From Dokdonella_A sp963775445 (GTDB taxonomy: Bacteria > Pseudomonadota > Gammaproteobacteria > Xanthomonadales > Rhodanobacteraceae), in NCBI GenBank assembly GCA_963775445.1, contig CAVZIT010000004.1, forward strand, positions 682,001-746,000: a stretch of 64,000 bases of DNA, in the 5' to 3' direction. A program made the translations under genes and the position numbers. Shown here piece after piece: positions 46,201 to 55,622 of the stretch (within the stretch, counting starts at the first letter, position 1; each line of letters begins with the position of its first letter). The notes under the pieces were generated by a model, which worked only from the letters and a program-made list of their open reading frames with translations, made no database searches and was not told where the DNA came from.

Positions 46201-47431
46201 CGAGCGTTACAAGGTCCCGTACGGTGCGGTCATCGATGCCAAGGACGGCGCGGCGGTCAAGGCCGGGCAGACCGTTGCGAAGTGGGATCCGCATACGCAT
46301 CCGATCGTGTCGGAAGTGGCCGGTACGGTTCGCTTCATCGACTTCGTCGATGGCGTGACCGTTCAGGAACAGATCGACGAGTTGACGGGTCTGGCGAGTG
46401 CGGTCGTGACCGATCCAAAACGACGCGGCGTGGCTTCGAAGGATCTGCGTCCGATGGTGCGTCTGGTCGGCAAGAAGGGCCAGGAGCTGCGTTTGCCGGG
46501 CACCGACATTCCGGCGCAATACTTCCTGCCGGCCGGCGCGATCATTTCGCTGCAGCATGGCGCGGAAGTAGGCGTCGGCGATTTCGTCGCGCGTATCCCG
46601 CAGGAAACGTCAAAGACCCGCGACATTACCGGCGGTCTGCCACGTGTTGCCGATTTGTTCGAGGCGCGCAAGCCGAAGGAACCTGCGGTGCTGGCGGAAC
46701 GCTCCGGCGTGGTCAGTTTCGGCAAGGACACCAAGGGCAAGCAGCGGCTGGTCATCCGCGATGCCGAGGGCGACGAGCACGAAGAGCTGATTCCGAAATG
46801 GCGCCACGTCATCGTGTTCGAAGGCGAACATGTCGAGAAAGGCGAGACCGTAGTCGACGGCGAGCCGAATCCTCACGATATCCTGCGGCTTCTCGGAGTC
46901 GAGCCCCTTGCGGCTTATCTGGTCAAGGAAATCCAGGATGTTTATCGGTTGCAGGGTGTCAAGATCAACGACAAGCATATCGAAGCGATCATTCGCCAGA
47001 TGTTGCGCAAGGTCGAAGTCACGGACCCTGGCGATTCGCGTTATCTGCGGGGCGAGCAGGTCGATCGCATGCGCGTGATCGAGGAAGCGACTCGCGCGGA
47101 AACGCGCGGCGAGCAGCCCGCGATGTATCAGTCGATCCTGTTGGGTATCACCAAGGCGTCGCTTGCGACCGAGTCGTTCATTTCAGCCGCGTCGTTCCAG
47201 GAAACCACTCGTGTATTGACCGAGGCGGCCGTTCGCGGCACTCGAGATACATTGCGCGGACTCAAGGAAAACGTTATAGTCGGTCGGCTAATCCCGGCGG
47301 GTACCGGACTTGCATTCCACGCCAAGCGCCGCAGCGCGAAGGCCGGGGAATTGTCCGATGCGGAGCGGGAAACTCTCGGAATTACGAGTTCCGTTGCCGA
47401 AGCCGTTGCGGAAGATAACGACGCGCAATAG
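43223..47431 (+). CDS. rpoC: DNA-directed RNA polymerase subunit beta'
   Basis: This 1402-residue beta' subunit holds the catalytic magnesium triad NADFDGDQM near nt 44595 and an N-terminal zinc site (four Cys within the CLCGKYKRM..VVCEKC region, nt 43432-43490). The second zinc site is near nt 45888-45922 (TCEARFGVCARCYGRD). The bridge-helix/trigger region (SIGEPGTQLTMRTFHIGG) is intact. GGAGAC lies just before the ATG. Composition and length are normal. Confidence 0.98.
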   Translation: MKDLLNLFNQQRQSLDFDSIKIALASPDLIRSWSFGEVKKPETINYRTFKPERDGLFCAAIFGPVKDYECLCGKYKRMKHRGVVCEKCGTEVTLAKVRRERMGHIELASPTAHIWFLKSLPSRIGLMLDMTLRDIERILYFEAYVVVDPGLTTLERGQLLNEEQYLQSVEEHGDEFDARMGAEAVYELLKTIDLGQEMIRLREEIASTNSETKLKRLSKRIKLVESFSESGNRPEWMVLTVLPVLPPDLRPLVPLEGGRFATSDLNDLYRRVINRNNRLKRLLELNAPDIIVRNEKRMLQEAVDALMDNGRRGRAITGTNKRPLKSLADMIKGKQGRFRQNLLGKRVDYSGRSVIVVGPTLKLHQCGLPKKMALELFKPFIFSKLQRRGLATTIKAAKKLVERESAEVWDILEEVIREHPVLLNRAPTLHRLGIQAFEPVLIEGKAIQLHPLVCTAFNADFDGDQMAVHVPLSLEAQLEARALMMSSNNILSPANGEPIIVPTQDVVLGLYYMTRGLENAKGEGMAFTNVAEVHRAYENRAVELHAKVRVRISETEIDADGNRSQVTRLTETTVGRALLAEILPAGMAFSLINTELTKKAISRLINACYRTLGLKDTVVFADQLMYTGFHYATRAGISIGIDDMKIPPEKKTILAGAEKDVVEIQEQYQSGLVTAGERYNKVVDIWSRTNEQIAAAMLKGIGTDIVTTAKGETIDQKSMNSLFIMADSGARGSAAQIRQLAGMRGLMAKPDGSIIETPIKANFREGLDVQQYFNSTHGARKGLADTALKTANSGYLTRRLVDVAQDVVVVEGDCGTDNGLTMTPIVEGGDVVEPLRERVLGRVAAEDVYAPGNDDDPIVLRNTLLDESMVQRLEADGVQTLKVRSPITCEARFGVCARCYGRDLARGHLVNMGEAVGVIAAQSIGEPGTQLTMRTFHIGGAASRAAAVDSVQVKTTGTLKFNNLKTVQHSAGHLVAVSRSGELSIMDAHGRERERYKVPYGAVIDAKDGAAVKAGQTVAKWDPHTHPIVSEVAGTVRFIDFVDGVTVQEQIDELTGLASAVVTDPKRRGVASKDLRPMVRLVGKKGQELRLPGTDIPAQYFLPAGAIISLQHGAEVGVGDFVARIPQETSKTRDITGGLPRVADLFEARKPKEPAVLAERSGVVSFGKDTKGKQRLVIRDAEGDEHEELIPKWRHVIVFEGEHVEKGETVVDGEPNPHDILRLLGVEPLAAYLVKEIQDVYRLQGVKINDKHIEAIIRQMLRKVEVTDPGDSRYLRGEQVDRMRVIEEATRAETRGEQPAMYQSILLGITKASLATESFISAASFQETTRVLTEAAVRGTRDTLRGLKENVIVGRLIPAGTGLAFHAKRRSAKAGELSDAERETLGITSSVAEAVAEDNDAQ

Positions 47432-47508
47432 CTGAAGCGCATCCACCAACATCGAAATGAGGCGCAGGAAGCGCTTCGTGTTCGAGCGCAGGAAGCGGGT
47501 TCGCTGCC

Positions 47509-47538
47509 TTGACGGTCCAGCGAACCGCACGCTAAACT
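47509..47538 (+). promoter_or_regulatory. Candidate promoter of the str operon (rpsL-rpsG-fusA)
   Basis: TTGACG (47509-47514) and TAAACT (47533-47538) are 18 bases apart, a good sigma-70 match between rpoC and rpsL. A second consensus TTGACA (47546-47551) overlaps the adjacent hairpin and has a poorer -10 (TGTCAT, 47570-47575). Confidence 0.5.
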
Positions 47539-47546
47539 TCTCCGTT

Positions 47547-47577
47547 TGACAGGCCGGATGCGTTCGGCCTGTCATTT
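47547..47577 (+). terminator. Hairpin with T-rich tail between rpoC and rpsL
   Basis: TGACAGGCCG (47547-47556) and CGGCCTGTCA (47565-47574) form a perfect 10-bp stem with an eight-base loop, followed by TTTGTTT. It could terminate rpoBC transcripts. If the promoter at 47509 is used, the same hairpin lies at the very start of the str mRNA and could act as an attenuator. The start codon of rpsL is only 22 bases beyond the stem. Confidence 0.65.
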
Positions 47578-47596
47578 GTTTCTTCAGGGTCTGGAT

Positions 47597-47971
47597 ATGG
47601 CAACCATCAACCAGCTGGTGCGCAAGGCGCGGCGGCCCAAGTCATACAAGAGCGACTCGCCGGCTTTGGCTAATTGTCCACAGCGCCGCGGCGTGTGCAC
47701 GCGTGTCTACACAACCACACCGAAGAAGCCCAACTCGGCGCTGCGCAAGGTGGCCAAGGTTCGTTTGACCAATGGTTTCGAGGTTATCAGCTACATCGGT
47801 GGTGAAGGACACAATTTGCAGGAACACTCGGTTGTGTTGATTCGTGGCGGTCGTGTCAAGGACTTGCCGGGCGTTCGCTATCACACGGTGCGCGGCAGCC
47901 TTGATGCGGCTGGTGTCACCAAGCGTCGGCAGAGCCGTTCCAAGTACGGCGCCAAACGGCCCAAGGTTTGA
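47597..47971 (+). CDS. rpsL: 30S ribosomal protein S12
   Basis: This 124-residue decoding-centre protein has TTPKKPNSALRKVAKVRL with the streptomycin-sensitivity Lys in its wild-type form and GGRVKDLPGVRYHTVRG with the second (Lys87/88 equivalent). ATG 47597 gives the family start MATINQLVRKARR. rpsG follows after 9 bp. Confidence 0.97.
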   Translation: MATINQLVRKARRPKSYKSDSPALANCPQRRGVCTRVYTTTPKKPNSALRKVAKVRLTNGFEVISYIGGEGHNLQEHSVVLIRGGRVKDLPGVRYHTVRGSLDAAGVTKRRQSRSKYGAKRPKV

Positions 47972-47980
47972 GGATTCACG

Positions 47981-48448
47981 ATGTCGAGAAAAGGTCAAAC
48001 CCCAACCCGTGTTCTGCTGTCCGACCCGAAGCACGGCAGCCAGGTGATTGCGCGTTTCATCAACATGGTGATGAAGAGCGGCAAGAAATCGGTTGCCGAG
48101 AAAATCGTTTACGGCGCGCTTGACCATATCGGCGAAAAGCACGCACAAGCGGTCGAACTCGTCGAAAAGGCGCTCGGCAATGTGGCGCCTGCGGTCGAAG
48201 TGAAATCGCGCCGCGTCGGTGGCGCGACCTATCAGGTTCCGGTCGAAGTGCGTTCCTCCCGGCGCATGGCATTGGCAATGCGCTGGGTGATCGATGCGGC
48301 ACGTAAGCGGGGTGAGAACTCGATGCCGCGCAAACTTGCCGCCGAACTGATCGAGGCGTCGGAAAGTCGCGGTGGCGCTGTCAAGAAGCGCGAGGAAACG
48401 CATCGCATGGCCGAAGCCAACAAGGCCTTCTCGCATTATCGTTGGTAG
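47981..48448 (+). CDS. rpsG: 30S ribosomal protein S7
   Basis: This 155-residue protein organises the head of the 30S subunit and in E. coli represses the str operon. It has MSRKGQTPTR at the start, the hairpin region VGGATYQVPVEV and the C-terminal KKREETHRMAEANKAF. The start lies 9 bp after rpsL; fusA follows after 92 bp. Confidence 0.97.
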   Translation: MSRKGQTPTRVLLSDPKHGSQVIARFINMVMKSGKKSVAEKIVYGALDHIGEKHAQAVELVEKALGNVAPAVEVKSRRVGGATYQVPVEVRSSRRMALAMRWVIDAARKRGENSMPRKLAAELIEASESRGGAVKKREETHRMAEANKAFSHYRW

Positions 48449-48540
48449 TTATCGTTTTTTTTGCTGTCCTCCCTGCTAGCGAAGATTCAACCGCCCTTCA
48501 TGGCGGACTTCTCACAAGAGCGTTTACTTAGTAACCCATC

Positions 48541-50631
48541 ATGGCCCGCACCACTCCAATCGAGCGCTATCGTAATTTCGGCATCATGGCGCATATTGAT
48601 GCCGGAAAGACCACGACGACCGAGCGCATCCTGTTTTACACCGGCGTCAATCACAAGATTGGCGAGGTGCACGATGGTGCGGCCGCGATGGACTGGATGG
48701 AGCAGGAGCAGGAACGCGGAATAACCATTACTTCCGCGGCGACCACCTGCTTCTGGAACGGCATGGATCGCTCGTTGCCGCAGTACCGATTCAATATCAT
48801 CGATACGCCGGGGCACGTCGATTTCACAATCGAGGTGGAACGCTCGTTGCGCGTTCTCGACGGCGCTGTTTTCGTCCTGTGCGCGGTGGGTGGCGTGCAG
48901 CCGCAGTCCGAGACGGTTTGGCGCCAAGCCAACAAGTACGGCGTGCCGCGCCTTGCGTTCGTGAACAAGATGGATCGCACGGGCGCCGATTTCGACAAGG
49001 TTGTAGGCCAGTTGAAGTCGCGCCTTGGCGCCAATCCGGTGCCAATGCAGATGCCGATTGGCGCCGAGGAGAATTTCGAAGGCGTGATCGACCTGGTGAA
49101 GATGAAGGCGATCATATGGGATTCGGAATCGCAAGGGATGAGCTTTGAATACCGCGATGTCCCCGCCGAGTTGCAGGAAAAGTGCGAGAAGGCGCGCTCG
49201 TTCATGGTCGAGGCCGCCGCCGAAACGTCCGAGGAACTGATGAACAAGTATCTCGATGAGGGGGACCTCAGCGAGGACGATATTCATCTTGGCATCCGCG
49301 ATGGGGCGGTCGCCAATTCGTTGATTCCGGTTTTTTGCGGCTCGGCTTTCAAGAACAAGGGTGTCCAGGCAATGCTTGACGCCGTGGTGCGTTATCTGCC
49401 CGCGCCTTCCGATCGCCCGCCGGTGAAGGGTGTCGACGAGGATGAGCAGGATGATTCACGCAAGGCCGGCGACAGCGAGCCGTTTTCGGCTCTGGCGTTC
49501 AAGATCATGACGGATCCGTTTGTCGGGTCGCTGACGTTTTTCCGTGTGTATTCCGGCACGCTCAACTCCGGCGACACCGTGTTCAATCCTGTCAAGGGCA
49601 AGAAGGAGCGCGTTGGACGCATCCTGCAGATGCATGCCAACAATCGCGACGAAATCAAGGAAGTCCGGGCTGGCGACATCGCCGCTGCGGTTGGACTCAA
49701 GGACGTCACGACCGGCGATACGCTGTGCGCGCAGGACAGGGTCATCACGCTTGAGCGCATGGTTTTTCCGGAGCCGGTCATTGCGATGGCGGTGGAGCCG
49801 AAGACCAAGTCCGACCAGGAGAAAATGGGAATTGCACTGTCGCGACTCGCGCAGGAAGATCCTTCTTTCAGGGTGAGCAGCGACGAGGAATCCGGCCAGA
49901 CCATCATTGCCGGCATGGGTGAGTTGCACCTGGAGATTCTGGTCGATCGCATGCGACGCGAATTCAACGTCGAAGCGAATGTCGGCAAACCGCAGGTGGC
50001 TTATCGCGAGACGATCCGCAAGGAAGTCCGTCAGGAAGGAAAATTCGTGCGCCAGTCCGGTGGTCGAGGTCAGTATGGACACGTCTGGCTGGAGCTGGTG
50101 CCGCAGGAACGCGGTGAAGGCTATGTGTTCGAGAACGCGATCGTTGGCGGCGTGATTCCAAAGGAATACGTGCCGGCGGTCGACAAGGGCATTCAGGAAG
50201 CGATGCGCAGTGGTCCGATGGCCGGTTTCCCGGTTGTCGACATAAAGATTCGCCTCGTCGACGGCTCGTACCACGAGGTCGATTCCAATGAAATGGCCTT
50301 CAAGATTGCGGGTTCGATGGGATTCAAGGAGGGCTTCGGCAAAGCCAATCCGGTGTTGCTTGAGCCGGTCATGAAAGTCGAGGTCGTGACTCCCGAAGAT
50401 TACATGGGCGACGTGATGGGTGATCTGAGTCGACGACGCGGCGTGCTGCAGGGTTCCGACGACGGCCCATCCGGCAAGACGATTGCCGCGATGGTGCCGC
50501 TTGGCGAAATGTTCGGTTACGCGACGAGCCTGCGTTCGATGAGTCAGGGCCGCGCGACGTTCACCATGGAGTTCGACCATTACGCCGAGGCGCCGAGCAG
50601 CATTGCCGAATCGGTCATCAAGAAGGGTTGA
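48541..50631 (+). CDS. fusA: Elongation factor G
   Basis: This 696-residue translocase has G1 AHIDAGKTTTTERIL, G2 ERGITITSAAT, G3 DTPGHVDF and G4 NKMDR, with domains II-V complete; the C-terminal domain includes MGDVMGDLSRRRG. Standard gene of the str operon. The in-frame start ATG 48541 (MARTTPIERYRN) is the family start. Confidence 0.98.
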   Translation: MARTTPIERYRNFGIMAHIDAGKTTTTERILFYTGVNHKIGEVHDGAAAMDWMEQEQERGITITSAATTCFWNGMDRSLPQYRFNIIDTPGHVDFTIEVERSLRVLDGAVFVLCAVGGVQPQSETVWRQANKYGVPRLAFVNKMDRTGADFDKVVGQLKSRLGANPVPMQMPIGAEENFEGVIDLVKMKAIIWDSESQGMSFEYRDVPAELQEKCEKARSFMVEAAAETSEELMNKYLDEGDLSEDDIHLGIRDGAVANSLIPVFCGSAFKNKGVQAMLDAVVRYLPAPSDRPPVKGVDEDEQDDSRKAGDSEPFSALAFKIMTDPFVGSLTFFRVYSGTLNSGDTVFNPVKGKKERVGRILQMHANNRDEIKEVRAGDIAAAVGLKDVTTGDTLCAQDRVITLERMVFPEPVIAMAVEPKTKSDQEKMGIALSRLAQEDPSFRVSSDEESGQTIIAGMGELHLEILVDRMRREFNVEANVGKPQVAYRETIRKEVRQEGKFVRQSGGRGQYGHVWLELVPQERGEGYVFENAIVGGVIPKEYVPAVDKGIQEAMRSGPMAGFPVVDIKIRLVDGSYHEVDSNEMAFKIAGSMGFKEGFGKANPVLLEPVMKVEVVTPEDYMGDVMGDLSRRRGVLQGSDDGPSGKTIAAMVPLGEMFGYATSLRSMSQGRATFTMEFDHYAEAPSSIAESVIKKG

Positions 50632-50634
50632 TGG

Positions 50635-50720
50635 GAAAGCAGGGTGAGGGCCAAGAGCTGAGGGCAAAAAGCACAACAGCGCCGCTCTTGATCCTCAGCC
50701 CTCAGCCCTGATTCTTAACA
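50635..50720 (+). repeat. Intergenic GAGGGCTGA-type inverted repeat between fusA and tuf2
   Basis: GCTGAGGGC (50657-50665) pairs with GCCCTCAGC (50698-50706); AAGAGC/GCTCTT gives a competing stem. The left flank, GAAAGCAGGG, recurs in the rpsJ-rplC gap (52384-52393), as does CTCAGCCCT, so the two spacers share a short dispersed element. Confidence 0.6.
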
Positions 50721-50751
50721 ACACTCAAAATCAGCGACAGGTAACGCAGAC

Positions 50752-51942
<1,191 letters not shown>

Positions 51943-51954
51943 TTCGAGGCTGAA

Positions 51955-52010
51955 GGTCAGAAGGAAGAGCGCAAGTTGCGGCCCTCCTTGCGTACTTCTG
52001 TCTCCCTGGA
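51955..52010 (+). promoter_or_regulatory. Hairpin between tuf2 and rpsJ
   Basis: CAGAAG and CGCAAG on the left pair with CTTGCG and CTTCTG on the right, giving an interrupted stem in the 131-bp gap. No T-run follows. In E. coli the S10 leader is an L4-regulated attenuator; a similar role is possible but not shown. Confidence 0.35.
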
Positions 52011-52073
52011 AATCAAAAGCGGTGAGATGCCGCTCGGCTACAAAACGTTCTTTCGCGCATCGAGGAAATGGCA

Positions 52074-52385
52074 ATGGCGGAACAGAAGATTCGCATCCGG
52101 CTCAAGGCGTTCGATCATCGGCTGATTGATCGTTCCGCCAGTGAAATTGTCGAGACGGCGAAACGCACCGGCGCGCAGGTGCTCGGTCCGATTCCGTTGC
52201 CGACCAAGATCGAGCGCGTGACGATTCTGGTATCGCCGCATGCGGACAAGGATGCGCGCGATCAATACGAGACGCGCATCCACAAGCGGGTGCTCGACAT
52301 TGTGGATCCGAACGACAAGACCGTGGACGCGCTGATGAAGCTCGACCTGGCGGCTGGCGTCGATGTACAGATCAAGTTGCATTGA
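52074..52385 (+). CDS. rpsJ: 30S ribosomal protein S10
   Basis: This 103-residue S10/NusE functions in the 30S head and in antitermination with NusB. It carries KIRIRLKAFDHRLIDRSASE and TRIHKRVLDIVDP. I chose ATG 52074 because GAGGAA lies 7 bases upstream and the family start MxxQxIRIRLKAFD fits; ATG 52068 sits too close to that site. First gene of the S10 operon. Confidence 0.97.
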   Translation: MAEQKIRIRLKAFDHRLIDRSASEIVETAKRTGAQVLGPIPLPTKIERVTILVSPHADKDARDQYETRIHKRVLDIVDPNDKTVDALMKLDLAAGVDVQIKLH

Positions 52386-52450
52386 AAGCAGGGCTGAGCA
52401 ATGAGGGCTGAAGACCCGAGGTTTCCAGCCTCAGCCCTCGATTCGGGCGT
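52384..52450 (+). repeat. Intergenic GAGGGCTGA-type inverted repeat between rpsJ and rplC
   Basis: GAGGGCTGA (52403-52411) pairs perfectly with TCAGCCCTC (52431-52439) around a 19-base loop. Its left part matches the fusA-tuf2 spacer (GAAAGCAGGG, then CTGAG). Confidence 0.65.
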
Positions 52451-52468
52451 GAGAAGCAGGACAACACC

Positions 52469-53116
52469 ATGACGATCGGATTGGTTGGAAAAAAATGCGG
52501 CATGAGTCGAGTCTTCACCGAGGACGGACGTTCTGTGCCGGTGACGTTGATCGAGGCGACGCCTAACCGCATAACCCAGGTGAAGACGGTCGAAACCGAC
52601 GGCTACAGCGCAGTGCAGGTGACCTCGGGAACGAAGCGGGCCGCGCTCGTCAACAAGCCGTTGGCGGGCCACTATGCGAAAGCCAACGTCGAGGCAGGTC
52701 GCGGCCTGTGGGAATTCCGGGTCGAAGCAGGTGATTTGGGCAAATACCAGCCTGGCGGTGAAGTGTCCGCTGCCGACGTGTTCAGTGTCGGCCAGATCGT
52801 GGATGTATCCGGCGTCACCAAGGGAAAAGGATTCCAGGGCACGATCAAGCGTCATCATTTCAAGATGGGCGATGCCACGCACGGCAATTCGTTGTCGCAT
52901 CGTTCGCCAGGCTCGATCGGTCAACGCCAGACGCCGGGACGTGTGTTCCCGGGCAAGAAAATGTCCGGGCAGATGGGCAACGTGAATCGTTCATCGATGA
53001 ACCTGGAAATCGTGCAGATCGACAACGAGCGTCACTTGATTGCGATTCGCGGTTCCGTTCCGGGTGCGCCTGGCGGCCACGTTGTCATTCGTTCCGCCGC
53101 CAAGGCGAGGAAGTAA
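52469..53116 (+). CDS. rplC: 50S ribosomal protein L3
   Basis: This 215-residue protein initiates 50S assembly. The loop that reaches the peptidyl-transferase centre contains GSIGQRQTPGRVFPGKKMSG, whose Gln is the PrmB methylation site. MTIGLVGKKCGMSRVF is the standard start. rplD follows after 9 bp. Confidence 0.97.
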   Translation: MTIGLVGKKCGMSRVFTEDGRSVPVTLIEATPNRITQVKTVETDGYSAVQVTSGTKRAALVNKPLAGHYAKANVEAGRGLWEFRVEAGDLGKYQPGGEVSAADVFSVGQIVDVSGVTKGKGFQGTIKRHHFKMGDATHGNSLSHRSPGSIGQRQTPGRVFPGKKMSGQMGNVNRSSMNLEIVQIDNERHLIAIRGSVPGAPGGHVVIRSAAKARK

Positions 53117-53125
53117 GGGGGCGTC

Positions 53126-53728
53126 ATGGAACTCAACGTCATCAATGCCAAACCCATGACCGTGTCCGAGGCCGTATTCGGCAAGGAATTCCGCGAGTAT
53201 CTCGTGCATCAGGTGATCGTCGCCTACCGCAATGCCGGTCGTTCGGGTACCAAGGCGCAGAAATCCCGGTCGGACATGTCCGGGACCACCAAGAAGTTCA
53301 AGAATCAGAAGGGCGGCGGCGCGCGCCATGGCGATTACCGCGCGCCAATCTTCATCGGCGGAGGTGTGACTTTCGCCGCTCGGCCACGCAGTTTCGCGAA
53401 CAAGGTCAACCGCAAGATGTACCGCGGCGCCTTGGCGTCGATTCTTTCTGAGCTCAACAGGCAGGGACGGCTTCGTGTGATCGAATCGTTTGGCGTCGAG
53501 CAGCCGCGGACACGCCTGTTGGTCGAAAAGCTGGCGGAACTCGAAGCCACCGGTCGCACCGTGCTGGTTGCGGAAAACGCACCGGCGGGTTTGTTCCTCG
53601 CGGCGCGCAATGTTCCGTATGTGCAAGTGGTCGATGTTGCGGCGCTCGATCCGGTGAGCCTGGTCGGCGCCAATCACGTGGTGATGACCGTTGAGTCGGT
53701 CAAGAAAATCGAGGAGTGGCTCGCATGA
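53126..53728 (+). CDS. rplD: 50S ribosomal protein L4
   Basis: This 200-residue protein lines the exit tunnel and in E. coli represses the S10 operon. The tunnel loop contains KFKNQKGGGARHGDYRAPIF. Its last four bases overlap the rplW start (ATGA). Confidence 0.97.
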   Translation: MELNVINAKPMTVSEAVFGKEFREYLVHQVIVAYRNAGRSGTKAQKSRSDMSGTTKKFKNQKGGGARHGDYRAPIFIGGGVTFAARPRSFANKVNRKMYRGALASILSELNRQGRLRVIESFGVEQPRTRLLVEKLAELEATGRTVLVAENAPAGLFLAARNVPYVQVVDVAALDPVSLVGANHVVMTVESVKKIEEWLA

Positions 53729-54021
53729 ACGCAAACGAGCGCCTGCTTGGCGTACTGCGCGCACCGCACCTTTCGGAGAAGAGTGCGCGCTTGCAGGAAG
53801 CCGATCAATACGTCTTCGAGATTGCGCTCGACGCGACCAAGGCCGACGTCAAGGCAGCCGTCGAGCATCTGTTCGACGTGCAAGTCGAATCGGTCAACGT
53901 GGTCAACAGCAAGGGCAAGACGAAGGCATTTCGTTTTCGCAACGGATCTCGCGGAGCCCGGCGCAAGGCGTATGTGCGTCTGGGCGAAGGCCAGACGATC
54001 GACGTGATGGCCAAGGCATAA
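53725..54021 (+). CDS. rplW: 50S ribosomal protein L23
   Basis: This 98-residue exit-site protein is the docking point for trigger factor and SRP. RAPHLSEKSARLQEADQYVF opens the fold, and VNVVNSKGKTKAFRFRNG covers the extended loop. I chose ATG 53725 with GAGGAG 8 bases upstream, inside rplD; an in-frame GTG at 53716 is unlikely. Confidence 0.96.
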   Translation: MNANERLLGVLRAPHLSEKSARLQEADQYVFEIALDATKADVKAAVEHLFDVQVESVNVVNSKGKTKAFRFRNGSRGARRKAYVRLGEGQTIDVMAKA

Positions 54022-54070
54022 GGTGGATATGGGTGCGTAGTCGCGCCCGTGGATATCAGGAAGAATCTAT

Positions 54071-54898
54071 ATGGCACTGATCACACTCAAGCCGACATCC
54101 CCGGGGCGCCGAGCGACCGTGCGGGTGGTGACGCCTGGTTTGCACAAGGGCGCGCCGTACGCGCCGTTGACCGAATCTCAGTCCAAGACCGGCGGGCGCA
54201 ACCATTACGGTCGCATCACTACACGGCACAAGGGCGGCGGCTCAAAGCAGCAGTACCGGATCATAGACTTCAAACGCGACAAGGAAGGTATCGCCTGCCG
54301 CATCGAGCGGCTCGAATACGATCCCAATCGCACGGCGCACATCGCGTTGCTGTGCTATGTGGATGGTGAGCGCCGCTACATCATCGCGCCGAAAGGAGTG
54401 CGCGTCGGCGATCAACTCATGGCGGGTCGTGAGGCACCGATTCGCGCGGGCAATTCGCTGCCGCTGCGCAACATTCCCATCGGCTCGACCGTTCATTGCA
54501 TCGAGATGAAGCCCGGCAAGGGCGCGCAGATGGCACGCGCCGCGGGTGGATCGGCGCAACTTGTTGCCCGCGAGCAAGGTTACGCCACCTTGCGCCTTCG
54601 CTCCGGCGAAATGCGCAAGGTGCCCGCGGAGTGTCGCGCAACGCTTGGCGAAGTCGGAAATACCGAACACAGCCTGGAAAAACTCGGCAAGGCCGGCGCC
54701 AGTCGCTGGCGTGGCGTGCGGCCTACCGTGCGCGGCGCGGCGATGAACCCGGTGGATCACCCGCACGGCGGCGGCGAAGCGCGGGCCGGTCAAGGCAATC
54801 CCCATCCGGTTTCACCGTGGGGCCAGCCATCCAAGGGTTACAAGACTCGCAAGAACAAGCGGACGCAGCAGTTCATCGTGCGCGATCGCAGACGCTGA
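54071..54898 (+). CDS. rplB: 50S ribosomal protein L2
   Basis: This 275-residue protein is essential for subunit joining and peptidyl transfer. It has NHYGRITTRHKGGGSKQQYR near the N-terminus and VDHPHGGGEARAGQGNPHPV with the conserved His near the C-terminus. Length is standard. Confidence 0.98.
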   Translation: MALITLKPTSPGRRATVRVVTPGLHKGAPYAPLTESQSKTGGRNHYGRITTRHKGGGSKQQYRIIDFKRDKEGIACRIERLEYDPNRTAHIALLCYVDGERRYIIAPKGVRVGDQLMAGREAPIRAGNSLPLRNIPIGSTVHCIEMKPGKGAQMARAAGGSAQLVAREQGYATLRLRSGEMRKVPAECRATLGEVGNTEHSLEKLGKAGASRWRGVRPTVRGAAMNPVDHPHGGGEARAGQGNPHPVSPWGQPSKGYKTRKNKRTQQFIVRDRRR

Positions 54899-54929
54899 TT
54901 CGGGTCAGAGGAGCTAAGGAAGAAATACC

Positions 54930-55217
54930 ATGGCGCGTTCTCTCAAGAAAGGTCCGTTCGTCGATCATCACCTGCTGAGGAAAGTGGAATCGGCTTCGGC
55001 AGTCAACAACAAGCGCCCGATCAAGACCTGGTCCCGGCGCTCGATGATCGTGCCGGAAATGGTCGGCTTGACGCTGGCCGTCCACAACGGACGGCTGCAT
55101 GTCCCGGTGCTGGTCAACGAGAACATGGTCGGCCACAAGCTCGGCGAGTTTGCGGTCACGCGCACATTCAAGGGTCACTCCGGCGACAAGAAAGCCGCGG
55201 TTGCCAAGAAGAAGTAA
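54930..55217 (+). CDS. rpsS: 30S ribosomal protein S19
   Basis: This 95-residue head protein starts MARSLKKGPFVDHHLL and carries PEMVGLTLAVHNGRLHVPV and GHKLGEFAVTRTFKGH. It is a few residues longer than E. coli S19 (92) through a Lys/Ala-rich tail. rplV follows after 11 bp. Confidence 0.97.
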   Translation: MARSLKKGPFVDHHLLRKVESASAVNNKRPIKTWSRRSMIVPEMVGLTLAVHNGRLHVPVLVNENMVGHKLGEFAVTRTFKGHSGDKKAAVAKKK

Positions 55218-55228
55218 GGACGAGATCG

Positions 55229-55561
55229 ATGGAAGCCAAAGCGATTCTGCGCGGCGCGCGCATTTCTCCGCAAAAAGCGCGACTGGTCGCCGATCAGGTG
55301 CGAGGCATGGTCGTGGGCCGTGCCACCAACCTGCTGGCGTTCAGCGACAAGAAGGCTGCGCACATGATCAAGAAGGTGCTGCTGTCGGCGGTCGCCAATG
55401 CGGAAAACAATCTCGGCGCGGACGTGGATGAACTGAAAGTTTCCACGATCATGGTCGATGAAGGCCCGATCCTCAAGCGCATGCATGCACGTGCGAAGGG
55501 TCGTGGCTCGCGCATCTCCAAGCGTACCAGCCATATCACGGTGGTAGTGGGCGAGGTTTGA
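55229..55561 (+). CDS. rplV: 50S ribosomal protein L22
   Basis: This 110-residue protein contributes the tunnel beta-hairpin, visible as HARAKGRGSRISKRTSHITV. The globular part starts MEAKAILRGARISPQKARLV. It is normal in length. Confidence 0.97.
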   Translation: MEAKAILRGARISPQKARLVADQVRGMVVGRATNLLAFSDKKAAHMIKKVLLSAVANAENNLGADVDELKVSTIMVDEGPILKRMHARAKGRGSRISKRTSHITVVVGEV

Positions 55562-55622
55562 TCGAACGATTCGTGCGGGATGCGCGAATCCTGTGCAGCA
55601 AGGCACATACGGGAAACAGATC

